From Amphibacillus indicireducens (GTDB lineage: Bacteria; Bacillota; Bacilli; Bacillales; Amphibacillaceae): DNA of 48,934 nucleotides. Both the position numbers and the translations under genes were made by a program. The stretch spans positions 1 to 48,934 of the forward strand of contig NZ_BAABDL010000051.1 in assembly GCF_039539605.1 (NCBI RefSeq), given 5' to 3'. The stretch's first letter is position 1. Every line of letters starts with the position of its first letter. The notes beneath the pieces were generated by a model, which had not been told where the DNA came from, made no database searches, and saw nothing but the letters and a program-made list of their open reading frames with translations. Positions 1 through 7,485 of the stretch are shown here, piece by piece.

Positions 1-47
1 CTGGCATTCACTTTTGGCAATTTAATGGGCAAATCACCTATAAAAAA

Positions 48-1250
48 TCAAGTTATGAATAATGCAGGATAAAGAATATTCATTTCTTTCTTCAATTTTT
101 TTGCAAGATGGTCGACAACTTTACCGGCGTATAACCGATACGCTTCTGTTTCAGTTCCAAATACCGAAATTAATCCTCCATCAGAAATCATCAATAAATT
201 AGTGATCTCACTATTTGATTCATAATTTACCTCATAAGTTAAATTGATGTCAATTACATCGTCAAGATTAAAGCTGTAATCTTTAACAACTTGATTAAGT
301 AAATCGAGATAATGATTAATATCTGTTTCTGACGGTCGATGAGACAATTTCTCTGGTCGCACTAATTTTTCCACTGATGTTAAGAGCAATTTACCCTTGT
401 CTGGAACCAGTGTAACGTAAGATGCTCTTTGAATATCATTAAAAGTTAGAATCCGTTTAATTGGAGGTGTAGCCGTATTAAGGTAGATTAACGTTTTTTT
501 ATTGATTGTTTGAGGAAGTGTTTGTTTTTGATCGGTTAAATCAAGTTTACGGATTCGATTAAAATTTTTCCCCGTCGCGTTGATCATTCTCCGAGCGTAA
601 ATCGACACTGAATCTCCATTGATCTGATCCTCTGCTTTAACACCAATGATTTGATTATCTTGATCATAAATAAATTGAATCACTTTCAAATAATTTACAC
701 TGTCTGTTCCGAGTTGACTTGCTTGTTTAATCAATTCAATTGCCATTAATGAGCGATTGATTAAGCCACTTTCAAATAAAAATCCTCGCTCCAAATGTCT
801 CAGATTGACGAGTGGTTCAAACTGCTGAATATCTTTAGCACGCACGACTTGAGTAGTATCATTTGTCTGTCTTTTTCTAAATGGAAATAGTAAACTTCTA
901 TTAATCGTCGTTAAATTTTTTAGATCAAGGTCACCGCGATATTTGACATACATACCTGTTGTATGTTGATATAATGCTGAAAAATTTGTTGCGATTGTTT
1001 CTTTCTCTACTTCTAAGTCTTTCCATGTTTTATAATAGTAATCACCTTGCTCAAAACTCAACATACTTTGGCGATACGAACCGCCAGAGCCAAAATCAGC
1101 CATCTCTAACAAAGCGGTAGCCATTCCTCGTGTTGTTGCATCAAGTGCAATACTCGCTCCTGTTAGACCGCCACCAATAATTAAGACATCATATGTTTTT
1201 TGTTTTAAAGCTTGTAACGTCTCTTCTCGATTTCGATTGGACAATTTCAT
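48..1250 (-). CDS. Divergent GlpD/GlpO-like FAD-dependent oxidoreductase, short form
   Basis: FAD-dependent oxidoreductase of the glycerol-3-phosphate dehydrogenase/oxidase type, 400 residues. The N-terminal dinucleotide-binding motif is clear (GGGLTG at about residues 26-31, then ALDATTRGM and LLEMADFGSG as in GlpD). The next hallmark of the family, the STKLVHGGLRYL-type stretch, is not recognisable; this copy reads SMLSFEQGDYYYKTW there, and the usual GGKLTTYR near residue 370 is also missing. The C-terminal cap domain of normal GlpD/GlpO (about 550-610 residues) is absent. After the TGA stop the same frame stays open to the window edge (15 codons), so a nonsense mutation is possible. The ATG follows a GGGGGG-containing ribosome site. 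Function as G3P dehydrogenase is doubtful; a specialised or decaying paralogue is my inference. Confidence 0.7.
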   Translation of the reverse strand: MKLSNRNREETLQALKQKTYDVLIIGGGLTGASIALDATTRGMATALLEMADFGSGGSYRQSMLSFEQGDYYYKTWKDLEVEKETIATNFSALYQHTTGMYVKYRGDLDLKNLTTINRSLLFPFRKRQTNDTTQVVRAKDIQQFEPLVNLRHLERGFLFESGLINRSLMAIELIKQASQLGTDSVNYLKVIQFIYDQDNQIIGVKAEDQINGDSVSIYARRMINATGKNFNRIRKLDLTDQKQTLPQTINKKTLIYLNTATPPIKRILTFNDIQRASYVTLVPDKGKLLLTSVEKLVRPEKLSHRPSETDINHYLDLLNQVVKDYSFNLDDVIDINLTYEVNYESNSEITNLLMISDGGLISVFGTETEAYRLYAGKVVDHLAKKLKKEMNILYPALFIT

Positions 1251-1287
1251 CTCTTTGCCCCCCTATACAATCTTACAAAAAATACAT

Positions 1288-1315
1288 CCTATATTGATAC
1301 TTAGACAATTGTCAA
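1288..1315 (-). promoter_or_regulatory. Probable sigma-A promoter for the GlpD-like gene
   Basis: On the minus strand TTGACA (1310-1315) is followed after 16 bases by TATAGG (1288-1293), about 40 bases upstream of the GlpD-like start. The -35 hexamer overlaps the stop codon region of yvoF, so the GlpD-like gene can be transcribed independently. A short palindrome GACAATTGTC lies across the -35 region and could be an operator. Spacing is one base short of optimal. Confidence 0.45.
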
Positions 1316-1830
1316 TCAAACTTTGACTGATTTTTTTGTTCGATTTCTTCTTTCGTATAAATGACACGCATCGGGTTTCCACCAACGAAACTACCAGGCT
1401 CAACATCTTTTGTGACAACCGTACCGGCAGCAACTGTTGCACGATCACCAATCGAGACACCTGGCAAAATCGTACAATTTGCTCCTATCATCACTTGATC
1501 ACCGATCTTTATATCACCCAGACGGTATTCATCAATTAAATACTCATGGGTCAATAACGTCGTATTGTAACCAATTACTGAGTCGTTACCAACCGTAATT
1601 CGTTCAGGAAACATTAAATCAACCATCACCATTAAAGCAAAAGCTGTTTTGTCGCCCACTTTCATGTTTAGAAAATTTTTATACAGCCAATTTTTCATTG
1701 GTAACCATGGCGTGTAACGTGCGAGTTGGATAACTAGAAAATTTTTAACGACCTTTAAAAATGAGACTGTTTTATACATTTGCCAAAGCGCATTCGAGCC
1801 TTCAACTGAATGGCGTTCGGTTTTACGCAT
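1312..1830 (-). CDS. yvoF: Hexapeptide-repeat acyltransferase YvoF
   Basis: Acetyltransferase of the left-handed beta-helix (LbH, maltose/galactoside O-acetyltransferase-like) family, 172 residues. The N-terminal third is helical and basic; from about residue 75 hexapeptide turns such as VIGYNT, VMIGANC, TILPGVSIGDR and TVAAGTVV are visible, ending in the typical FVGGNPMRVI. The acceptor substrate is unknown. It starts immediately after the ppaX stop codon, and in B. subtilis yvoF also follows ppaX, so the name rests on family plus synteny. Co-transcription with ppaX is expected. Cytoplasmic; no signal peptide. Confidence 0.85.
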   Translation of the reverse strand: MRKTERHSVEGSNALWQMYKTVSFLKVVKNFLVIQLARYTPWLPMKNWLYKNFLNMKVGDKTAFALMVMVDLMFPERITVGNDSVIGYNTTLLTHEYLIDEYRLGDIKIGDQVMIGANCTILPGVSIGDRATVAAGTVVTKDVEPGSFVGGNPMRVIYTKEEIEQKNQSKFD

Positions 1831-2472
1831 TTAATCCACCTCTAATATGTTCAATAAGTCTGCTAGTTCTTCTAGCATATAATCTGGTTTTAATGCTTCT
1901 AACGTTTCTCTTCCTTTAATAGCCCATGCAACACCTGCTGTTTTCGTCCCAGCATTTTGTCCCGCTTCAATGTCATGATAGTTATCCCCAATCATCAGTG
2001 CATTGTCTACCGTTTCGCCAAGCGCTTCAAGTGCTTTAAAAATGGGTTCTGGATCAGGTTTGGCATTTTCAACCTCTGTTAAGCCAATGACAACATCAAA
2101 ATACGGCGCGAGTCCTGTAATCTCTAAGCCTAGGCGTGCATTTTCTGTTATTTTCGTCGTAACAATTGCTAATTTATAGCCTTTTTCGTGAAGCTTCTTA
2201 ATTGTGTCGACAACAGTTGGATATGGGTGAACAAAGCCCTCGTGATTACTCATGTTATGCTCAATATATGTAGCCATCATTTCCTCAGCCTGGTTCGGAT
2301 CAATTTTTTTCATTGACTCGATTAGTGGTGGTCCAATAAAAGGTAAGACAGCTTCTTTCGTATACGTTTGCCCTGTATGTTTTTTGATTGTAAACAGGAA
2401 AGATTCGATAATTAATGGGTTTGTATCTATCAATGTTCCATCTAAATCAAACAATAGTGTATCTATTTTCAA
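1831..2472 (-). CDS. ppaX: Pyrophosphatase PpaX (HAD family)
   Basis: HAD-superfamily phosphatase, 213 residues. In B. subtilis PpaX hydrolyses the pyrophosphate released when HprK/P dephosphorylates HPr-Ser46-P. Motif I FDLDGTLIDT is at residues 8-17, the helical cap follows, and the C-terminal motifs KPDPEPIF and MIGDNYHDIEAG carry the conserved lysine and acidic metal ligands. The start is a TTG preceded by AGGGGG with a 7-base gap; the only nearby ATG is out of frame. The neighbours hprK and lgt support the assignment, but a 311-base gap containing a repeat separates it from lgt. Confidence 0.9.
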   Translation of the reverse strand: MKIDTLLFDLDGTLIDTNPLIIESFLFTIKKHTGQTYTKEAVLPFIGPPLIESMKKIDPNQAEEMMATYIEHNMSNHEGFVHPYPTVVDTIKKLHEKGYKLAIVTTKITENARLGLEITGLAPYFDVVIGLTEVENAKPDPEPIFKALEALGETVDNALMIGDNYHDIEAGQNAGTKTAGVAWAIKGRETLEALKPDYMLEELADLLNILEVD

Positions 2473-2499
2473 TGCATTTCCCCCTAAAATTTCTAACTA

Positions 2500-2725
2500 C
2501 CTAAAGCCTTTGTACTTGAGTACCATCATCTGAAGACACTTCACTTTCCGTCAGGATGGCGACTTCTGTAGAAACAGATCTCTTTGATAGAACGATAATC
2601 GTAGTCCCAGTACCGCTCTGAAAATTCTTATTGTGTAGATTAAAACTGCCAGGTCTTGCGCGTCCATCCGGAGTGAAGTCACGGTGCCGCCTACAACTCA
2701 ATTGTTCATCTATTAATTTAATCAA
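2500..2725 (+). repeat. Degenerate intergenic repeat (core shared with the element at 6.6 kb)
   Basis: This gene-free stretch between lgt and ppaX is visibly more GC-rich than its surroundings. Its plus strand at 2658-2684 reads GCGCGTCCATCC, then GGAGTGAAGTCACGG. The minus strand of the element at 6606-6631 reads GCGTCCACCC, AGAGTGGAAATCACGG, so the two share about 22 of 26 bases. From memory, GC-rich intergenic repeats with a similar core (GCGTCCACC, GGAGCGGAAATC) are scattered through Bacillaceae genomes. I see no terminal inverted repeats here, so this copy is probably decayed. It lies where B. subtilis carries yvoD. A 74-codon open frame on the minus strand covers it but looks non-coding. 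Confidence 0.55.
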
Positions 2726-2743
2726 GGATTATAAAATTTACTA

Positions 2744-2780
2744 AACAACCTGCTAATTTGGTTGAAATCAGCAGGTTGTT
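2744..2780 (-). terminator. Hairpin terminator after lgt
   Basis: An 11-base-pair perfect stem (AACAACCTGCT / AGCAGGTTGTT) with a 15-base loop lies 4 bases after the lgt stop on the minus strand. The following tract TTGTTTAG is only moderately U-rich, so termination may be partial. It separates hprK-lgt from ppaX-yvoF. Confidence 0.7.
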
Positions 2781-2783
2781 CGA

Positions 2784-3614
2784 TCAGATCTTTTTACCGT
2801 TATATCGAACGTTTACTTGATCGGATTTTCGGCGATAAATAATAAAGATAATACCAACAACAACAGTTAAAATAGAGATGAATTGTGCTGTTCTAATTGT
2901 ATCACCAAACATATACAAACTATCTGTTCTCATCCCTTCAATGAAAAATCGACCAACTGAATACCAGATCAGGTAATTAATAAACACCTCTCCACGCAAA
3001 GGATTGCGACGTCTTAACCATAGTAAACCAACAAAAACGAGCATGTTCCACAGAAATTCGTATAAAAAAGTTGGGTGATACAACACATCATCAATCACCA
3101 TTTGATTTTCAATAAAATCAGGTAAGAAACGAATAAAGTTTTCATAAGCCGCCTGTGACACCTCGCCACCACGCGCCTCCTGATTCATAAAGTTACCCCA
3201 ACGACCAATCGCTTGACCAATAATAATACTCGGTGCAGCGATATCAACGAGCTTCCAAAAAGGAACTTTCTTTCTGTAAGAAAAAATGATACCCGTGGCG
3301 ATTGAACCAATCAACGCCCCGTGAATCGCGAGTCCACCTTCCCAAACGGCAAAAATGCTCCACCAAGGCTTACCGACATAACGGTGCCATTCAAAGATCA
3401 CGTAATAGAGACGAGCACTTAAAATCGCAATCGGCAGCGCCCATAACAACAGATCACCAAATGTATCTTCAGGTAAGTTTAATCGTTCGCCTTCCTTATT
3501 TGCTAATAATAAGCCAACGATTACACCTGTTACAATAAAAATCGCATACCAGTAAATTGTTATTGGACCGAATTCAAAAAAAACTGGGTTTAGTGGTGCA
3601 TTTAATAGCGTCAA
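2784..3614 (-). CDS. lgt: Prolipoprotein diacylglyceryl transferase
   Basis: Integral membrane enzyme that transfers diacylglycerol from phosphatidylglycerol to the lipobox cysteine of prolipoproteins. It has 276 residues, the usual length, with about seven hydrophobic segments. The Lgt signature GRWGNFMNQEARGG is at about residues 137-150, and the conserved HGALIG-type segment (IHGALIGS) is at about 93-100. The start is TTG, 7 bases after a strong AGGAGG; there is no competing ATG. It follows hprK after 18 bases, as in B. subtilis, and the two should be co-transcribed. Confidence 0.96.
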   Translation of the reverse strand: MTLLNAPLNPVFFEFGPITIYWYAIFIVTGVIVGLLLANKEGERLNLPEDTFGDLLLWALPIAILSARLYYVIFEWHRYVGKPWWSIFAVWEGGLAIHGALIGSIATGIIFSYRKKVPFWKLVDIAAPSIIIGQAIGRWGNFMNQEARGGEVSQAAYENFIRFLPDFIENQMVIDDVLYHPTFLYEFLWNMLVFVGLLWLRRRNPLRGEVFINYLIWYSVGRFFIEGMRTDSLYMFGDTIRTAQFISILTVVVGIIFIIYRRKSDQVNVRYNGKKI

Positions 3615-3632
3615 AACAAATCCTCCTTCTAA

Positions 3633-4586
3633 CTATTCCGACCTGATTCCATTTTCTAAATTCTCTTTTTCCTTTTCAATCATCTCTGTTAATCGATTTG
3701 AAAACTCTTCAGCCGCATTGACACCAAGACGCTTCAAGCGGAAGTTCATCGCAGCGACCTCGATAATGACCGCCAAGTTTCGCCCTGGACGGACAGGTAA
3801 TGTTGTTTTCGGAATTTCAACATCGATAATTCGAATTAACTCATCATCAATTCCAATCCGATCATACTGTTTTTTCTCATTCCAAATCTCTAAATTAATC
3901 ACATAATCAATTTCTTTACGTGACCGAACAGCACTTGCGCCAAAGAGTGTCATAACATTAATAATTCCTAGTCCTCTAATTTCAAGTAAATGTTCAATCA
4001 GTTCAGGTGAGCTCCCGATTAAACGGTCATAATCCTCTTGACGGATTTCAACACTATCATCAGCTACAAGACGGTGACCCCGCTTGACCAATTCAAGAGC
4101 CGTCTCACTTTTACCAACACCACTTTGTCCAGTAATCAAAACACCGACACCATGAATATCAACTAACACACCATGCATCGTCGTAAATGGCGCAAATTCT
4201 GCTTCTAAAAAATTTGTTAATCGACTGACAACACGTGTCGTTTTATATGGTGAACTCAGTAATGGAACATTTGATTTATTACATTGATCGATCAGTTCCT
4301 GTGGCGCTTCTAATCCTCGGGTAATGACGATACAAGGCGTCACATTTGTACAGAGCCGTTTTGAACGATCAATTCGCTCTTGTTCAGATAACTCATTCAA
4401 ATAAGATATTTCAGTTTTACCCAAAACTTGAATTCGCGCTTTTGGATAATAACGAAAATAACCCGTTAATTCAATCCCTGGGCGTGAAATATCACTCATA
4501 ACAAACCCTCGATCAAGCCCATCATGCCCTGCAATAATTTCTAAATTAAACTGTTTAACTAAATGTTTTGTTTGTACTTTTGACAT
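3633..4586 (-). CDS. hprK: HPr kinase/phosphorylase
   Basis: Bifunctional enzyme that phosphorylates HPr on Ser46 with ATP or PPi and removes the phosphate again; HPr-Ser46-P is the CcpA corepressor. The N-terminal HPr(Ser) kinase domain precedes Walker A GQSGVGKS (about residues 152-159), followed by RLVADDSVEI and the family signature EIRGLGIINV. I chose the ATG at 4586 because GGAGGG lies 7 bases before it; the in-frame ATG at 4601 would contain this ribosome site within the coding sequence. The protein is 317 residues. An extended -10 (TGCTACAAT) lies about 40 bases upstream. First gene of the hprK-lgt pair. Confidence 0.96.
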   Translation of the reverse strand: MSKVQTKHLVKQFNLEIIAGHDGLDRGFVMSDISRPGIELTGYFRYYPKARIQVLGKTEISYLNELSEQERIDRSKRLCTNVTPCIVITRGLEAPQELIDQCNKSNVPLLSSPYKTTRVVSRLTNFLEAEFAPFTTMHGVLVDIHGVGVLITGQSGVGKSETALELVKRGHRLVADDSVEIRQEDYDRLIGSSPELIEHLLEIRGLGIINVMTLFGASAVRSRKEIDYVINLEIWNEKKQYDRIGIDDELIRIIDVEIPKTTLPVRPGRNLAVIIEVAAMNFRLKRLGVNAAEEFSNRLTEMIEKEKENLENGIRSE

Positions 4587-4719
4587 CGGATTTCCCTCCA
4601 TCTATCCTCATCGGCTAGAAAGCTAGTTTGTCTTTTCATTGTAGCACTTATTAGACATTTACGCACGAAACTCGCGCTAGAAAAAGACAATTAACCTTGT
4701 GTTTTTTAAAATCAACTAT

Positions 4720-6459
4720 TTAAATAATTTTTTCCACTTTGACCCAACCCCGTACCGCATTAATAAACCAGATTTCGTCAGCCTTTTTCAAGTCTTCTTT
4801 ACGCAAGATTGCTTCATTAACTATTCCTTGATCAAGTAACGTTTGTCGAAATACGCCCGGCAACAAACCTGAATCAACGGGTGGTGTCACATACTGACCA
4901 GCTATTTTTAATACTAAGTTGCCAATAGTAAACTCCGTCAACTCACCCTGCTCATTCCACATTAACGTTGAAAAATTATCCTGCTCGTCAATCGATAATT
5001 CATCGTACTGACTTCTAATCGTTGTTTTGTGATATAAAAATGGATTATCCCGACAAATCGGCATATCAGCTAAATACGCATTAACCGACGCATCGGTAGG
5101 GAACACCTCTTCAGCATTTAATTGAACTTCACCATGATGATCTAACAATAAACGAACTTTATAATCTTTTGTTGAAAAATTTTCCCCAAAGATTATCAGT
5201 TGTTCACGTATGGATTGCTCATCGAAAGGATAGTCAAAGTATTCAGCTGAGTCTGCTAATCGATTCAAATGATATGTTAAATATGGGTACTGGTGATCTG
5301 ATAAACGTAACGATTCAATTAGAGAAAAAGAGCGTCTTTTTTTAGTTAGAAAAGCAGCTTTCGTTTCGATCTCTGCATACTCTTGTTCAGCTTCTGATCC
5401 TGCTGTAATTCCACCACCAACACCATATGTAGCTTGGTTTTTTGCTTGATTAATCACAACGGTCCGAATCGGCACATTAAACACAGCTTCGCGATCTGGC
5501 GTAATGTAGCCAATTGCTCCACAATACACTTCTCTTGCTGACAGTTCTAGTTCATCAATCAATTTCATCGACGCTAGCCGAGGTGTACCTGTAATGGATC
5601 CACATGGGAATAAGGCTGTGAACCAATCAATGATTCGGCTGTTTTCTTTTAATTCAGCAGTTACTGTTGACGTCATTTGATGTAAGGTCGGATACGTTTC
5701 AACTGTTAACTGTTCTGGTACTTTGACTGATCCGGGCTTGGCAATCTTACTTAAATCATCTTTTAAAACATCGACAATCATTAAGTTTTCAGCGCGTTCT
5801 TTAGCTGAATTTAATAAATTAGCTTTATTTTGCTGATCTTCAACTAATGTTCGGCCACGTTTAATTGTACCTTTCATCGGTCTTGTTGTTACTTTATCTT
5901 GACTCACTTTGAAAAAGAGTTCTGGAGAAGCCGATAAAATCTGAAAATGCCCAATATCTAAATAAGCACTATACGAAGCTTGTTGATTTTCTAGTAATTG
6001 TTGATAAAAGTGATAGGAGTCACCACTGAATTGATTGATTAATTGAGTGGTAAAGTTAATCTGTCCTGTATCACCACGATCAATTGCAGCTTTAATTGTT
6101 TCAATCCGATCAAAATACTGTTGCTTCGTCATCGTCGGTTGCCAATTTGAAATTGTATAAGCTGTCTTTGATTTTTTAAGGTTCAATTCAACAGGCTGAT
6201 CAAAACTGGCAAACCACATCAGTGGCATTTCTAATTGCTTGTTTGTGCGATAGTTTGGCTCAAAAGCTTGAGCCGCTTCGTATGATAAATAGCCAGCAAG
6301 ATATTTACCTCGCTTATGCTCAAGCTCAAGCTGTTCAAGCAATGGGATCACTTGATCAATTTGATCGGTTGTAAAGATGCGATTTGGATTTGTAAATTGA
6401 AGTGGCGCTTGCTCTTCCTTCTGAGTTTCAAAATCAAATCGCAATAAAATTTCTTCCAT
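4720..6459 (-). CDS. pabBC: Fused aminodeoxychorismate synthase component I and lyase (PabB-PabC)
   Basis: Single polypeptide of 579 residues for two steps of 4-aminobenzoate (folate) synthesis. Residues 1 to about 365 form the chorismate-binding domain: GQINFTTQ, TRPMKGTIKRGR, CGSITGTPR and the E-rich tail EAEQEYAEIETKAAF are recognisable. Residues from about 375 form a class IV PLP lyase with SLIESLRL, a candidate PLP lysine in YHKTTIRSQYD (about 480), WNEQGELTE and SGLLPGVFR. The glutamine amidotransferase partner PabA is not in the window. Fusions of this kind are known in lactic acid bacteria and other Firmicutes. The ATG follows GAGGTGCAGG. The inverted-repeat element at 6.48-6.82 kb sits only about 20 bases upstream, so its promoter may lie inside that element. 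Confidence 0.9.
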   Translation of the reverse strand: MEEILLRFDFETQKEEQAPLQFTNPNRIFTTDQIDQVIPLLEQLELEHKRGKYLAGYLSYEAAQAFEPNYRTNKQLEMPLMWFASFDQPVELNLKKSKTAYTISNWQPTMTKQQYFDRIETIKAAIDRGDTGQINFTTQLINQFSGDSYHFYQQLLENQQASYSAYLDIGHFQILSASPELFFKVSQDKVTTRPMKGTIKRGRTLVEDQQNKANLLNSAKERAENLMIVDVLKDDLSKIAKPGSVKVPEQLTVETYPTLHQMTSTVTAELKENSRIIDWFTALFPCGSITGTPRLASMKLIDELELSAREVYCGAIGYITPDREAVFNVPIRTVVINQAKNQATYGVGGGITAGSEAEQEYAEIETKAAFLTKKRRSFSLIESLRLSDHQYPYLTYHLNRLADSAEYFDYPFDEQSIREQLIIFGENFSTKDYKVRLLLDHHGEVQLNAEEVFPTDASVNAYLADMPICRDNPFLYHKTTIRSQYDELSIDEQDNFSTLMWNEQGELTEFTIGNLVLKIAGQYVTPPVDSGLLPGVFRQTLLDQGIVNEAILRKEDLKKADEIWFINAVRGWVKVEKII

Positions 6460-6478
6460 CCTGCACCTCGTTTCTGAT

Positions 6479-6816
6479 TACTCAACTTTCGCAGTTATAT
6501 TTTTAGCCTATAATTAGATTGATTAATGATGGCATTGCTTTGCATTATCGGAATTGACTTAATTACTTAACTGTGGACAAAACACGAATAATTTTGCTGT
6601 TGGACCCGTGATTTCCACTCTGGGTGGACGCGTTCCGTGGGCCCGAAGCCATCACTAAGAAAAGAAGCTGCTTTTCGGAACGAATAAACTCTCTAACTAA
6701 TGATCTACTATTAAATTCCCTTTATTCACAAGTGAAGTCAACATGGACAATGAACAACTCATCCGCTTTGTCACTTTGCGGTTATCTACACATTTTAGTC
6801 TGCGAAAGTAGAGTTA
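6479..6816. mobile_element. MITE-like element with terminal inverted repeats, about 338 bp
   Basis: The ends form an imperfect inverted repeat: ACTCAACTTTCGCAG at 6480-6494 and, on the other strand, ACTCTACTTTCGCAG at 6800-6814 (14 of 15 match). The interior holds a GC-rich block at 6600-6683 with a smaller inverted repeat CGTTCCG (6631-6637) / CGGAACG (6676-6682), and the core shared with the repeat at 2.66 kb. There is no transposase; the 77-codon open frame inside has no recognisable features. This fits a non-autonomous miniature element, but target-site duplications are not obvious to me. It fills nearly all of the gap between pabBC and yvlD. Confidence 0.6.
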
Positions 6817-6860
6817 CTACAAATATAATTAATTTGTTTATCCTCAGTTTATTTTAACTT

Positions 6861-6898
6861 AAAAAGAGCTATCACAAAAGTAATCTTTTGGATAGCCC
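6861..6898 (-). terminator. Terminator after yvlD
   Basis: On the minus strand GGGCTATC and then AAAAG pair with CTTTT and GATAGCTC around a short loop, followed by TTTTTAA. It lies 13 bases after the yvlD stop and ends the uvrB-uvrA-yvlC-yvlD unit. Confidence 0.85.
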
Positions 6899-6910
6899 TT
6901 AATTTCTTTG

Positions 6911-7270
6911 TTATTTTTTTAGTAATGGATCTTTCACGAGCTTATTTAAGATTAAATTAATCACTGATAAAACAATCGCTGCTAGGATTGCCACACCAAA
7001 GCTATCAATGACAAAATCTGATCCTATTAACGCCTGAGTTAGCATCAATGTGACCGCATTGATCACAAAGGTAAATAGACCGAGAGTTAGCAGATTAATC
7101 GGTAGTGTAAAGAGCAGTAAGATCGGTTTGACGACTGCATTCAAGATCGCCAAAATTAAACTGGCGATGATTGCGACAGCAAACGACTCTAAATGAAAAC
7201 CAGAAAAAACTTTAGCAACAAGTAACAGGGCAATAGCATTTAAAACTAAAGATAATAGTGCGCGCTTCAT
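6911..7270 (-). CDS. yvlD: YvlD, phage-holin-4-like small membrane protein
   Basis: A 119-residue membrane protein with four hydrophobic segments (about residues 5-25, 28-50, 55-80, 90-112) of the phage holin family 4 superfamily (Phage_holin_4_2), which in Bacillus is a cell-envelope protein and not a phage gene. The start overlaps the yvlC stop (ATGA), so the two are translationally coupled. B. subtilis has the same pair yvlC-yvlD next to uvrBA and hprK. The role is unknown; an envelope-stress function is inferred from the PspC partner. Confidence 0.85.
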   Translation of the reverse strand: MKRALLSLVLNAIALLLVAKVFSGFHLESFAVAIIASLILAILNAVVKPILLLFTLPINLLTLGLFTFVINAVTLMLTQALIGSDFVIDSFGVAILAAIVLSVINLILNKLVKDPLLKK

Positions 7271-7470
7271 CCGTTATACACATCACTTTTCGGGATGATC
7301 ACGGCAGCTGCAACATAGATTGCAGTCGGTGCAATACCAGCAGTTAATATCCAAAAAACAGCATAAATTAAACGTACAATCGTTGGATCGAGTCTAAAGT
7401 ACTCTGCGATCCCACCTAGCACACCCGCCAACATGTAGTTTTGATTTGAACGATACAATTTTTTTGACAT
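7267..7470 (-). CDS. yvlC: YvlC, PspC-domain protein
   Basis: A 67-residue protein consisting of one PspC domain: the motif LAGVLGGIAEYF (residues 13-24) and LDPTIVRLIY are followed by two hydrophobic helices (about 34-62). PspC proteins sense or buffer membrane stress. A ribosome site GGGAGAGTG precedes the ATG. It starts 15 bases after uvrA and overlaps yvlD by four bases. The B. subtilis upstream partners yvlA and yvlB are missing here. Confidence 0.88.
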   Translation of the reverse strand: MSKKLYRSNQNYMLAGVLGGIAEYFRLDPTIVRLIYAVFWILTAGIAPTAIYVAAAVIIPKSDVYNG

Positions 7471-7485
7471 TTAACACTCTCCCGT

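Noticed and set aside
2501..2725. 74-codon open frame and a possible T-box leader upstream of ppaX
   Set aside because: The frame lacks a ribosome site and covers a repeat core found elsewhere. Two CGG-containing stretches resemble a T-box sequence, but the essential TGG that pairs with the tRNA end is absent and no terminator with a U-tract follows.
6624..6857. 77-codon open frame on the plus strand
   Set aside because: It spans the GC-rich core and one terminal repeat of the element at 6.48-6.82 kb, has no ribosome site and no recognisable domain.
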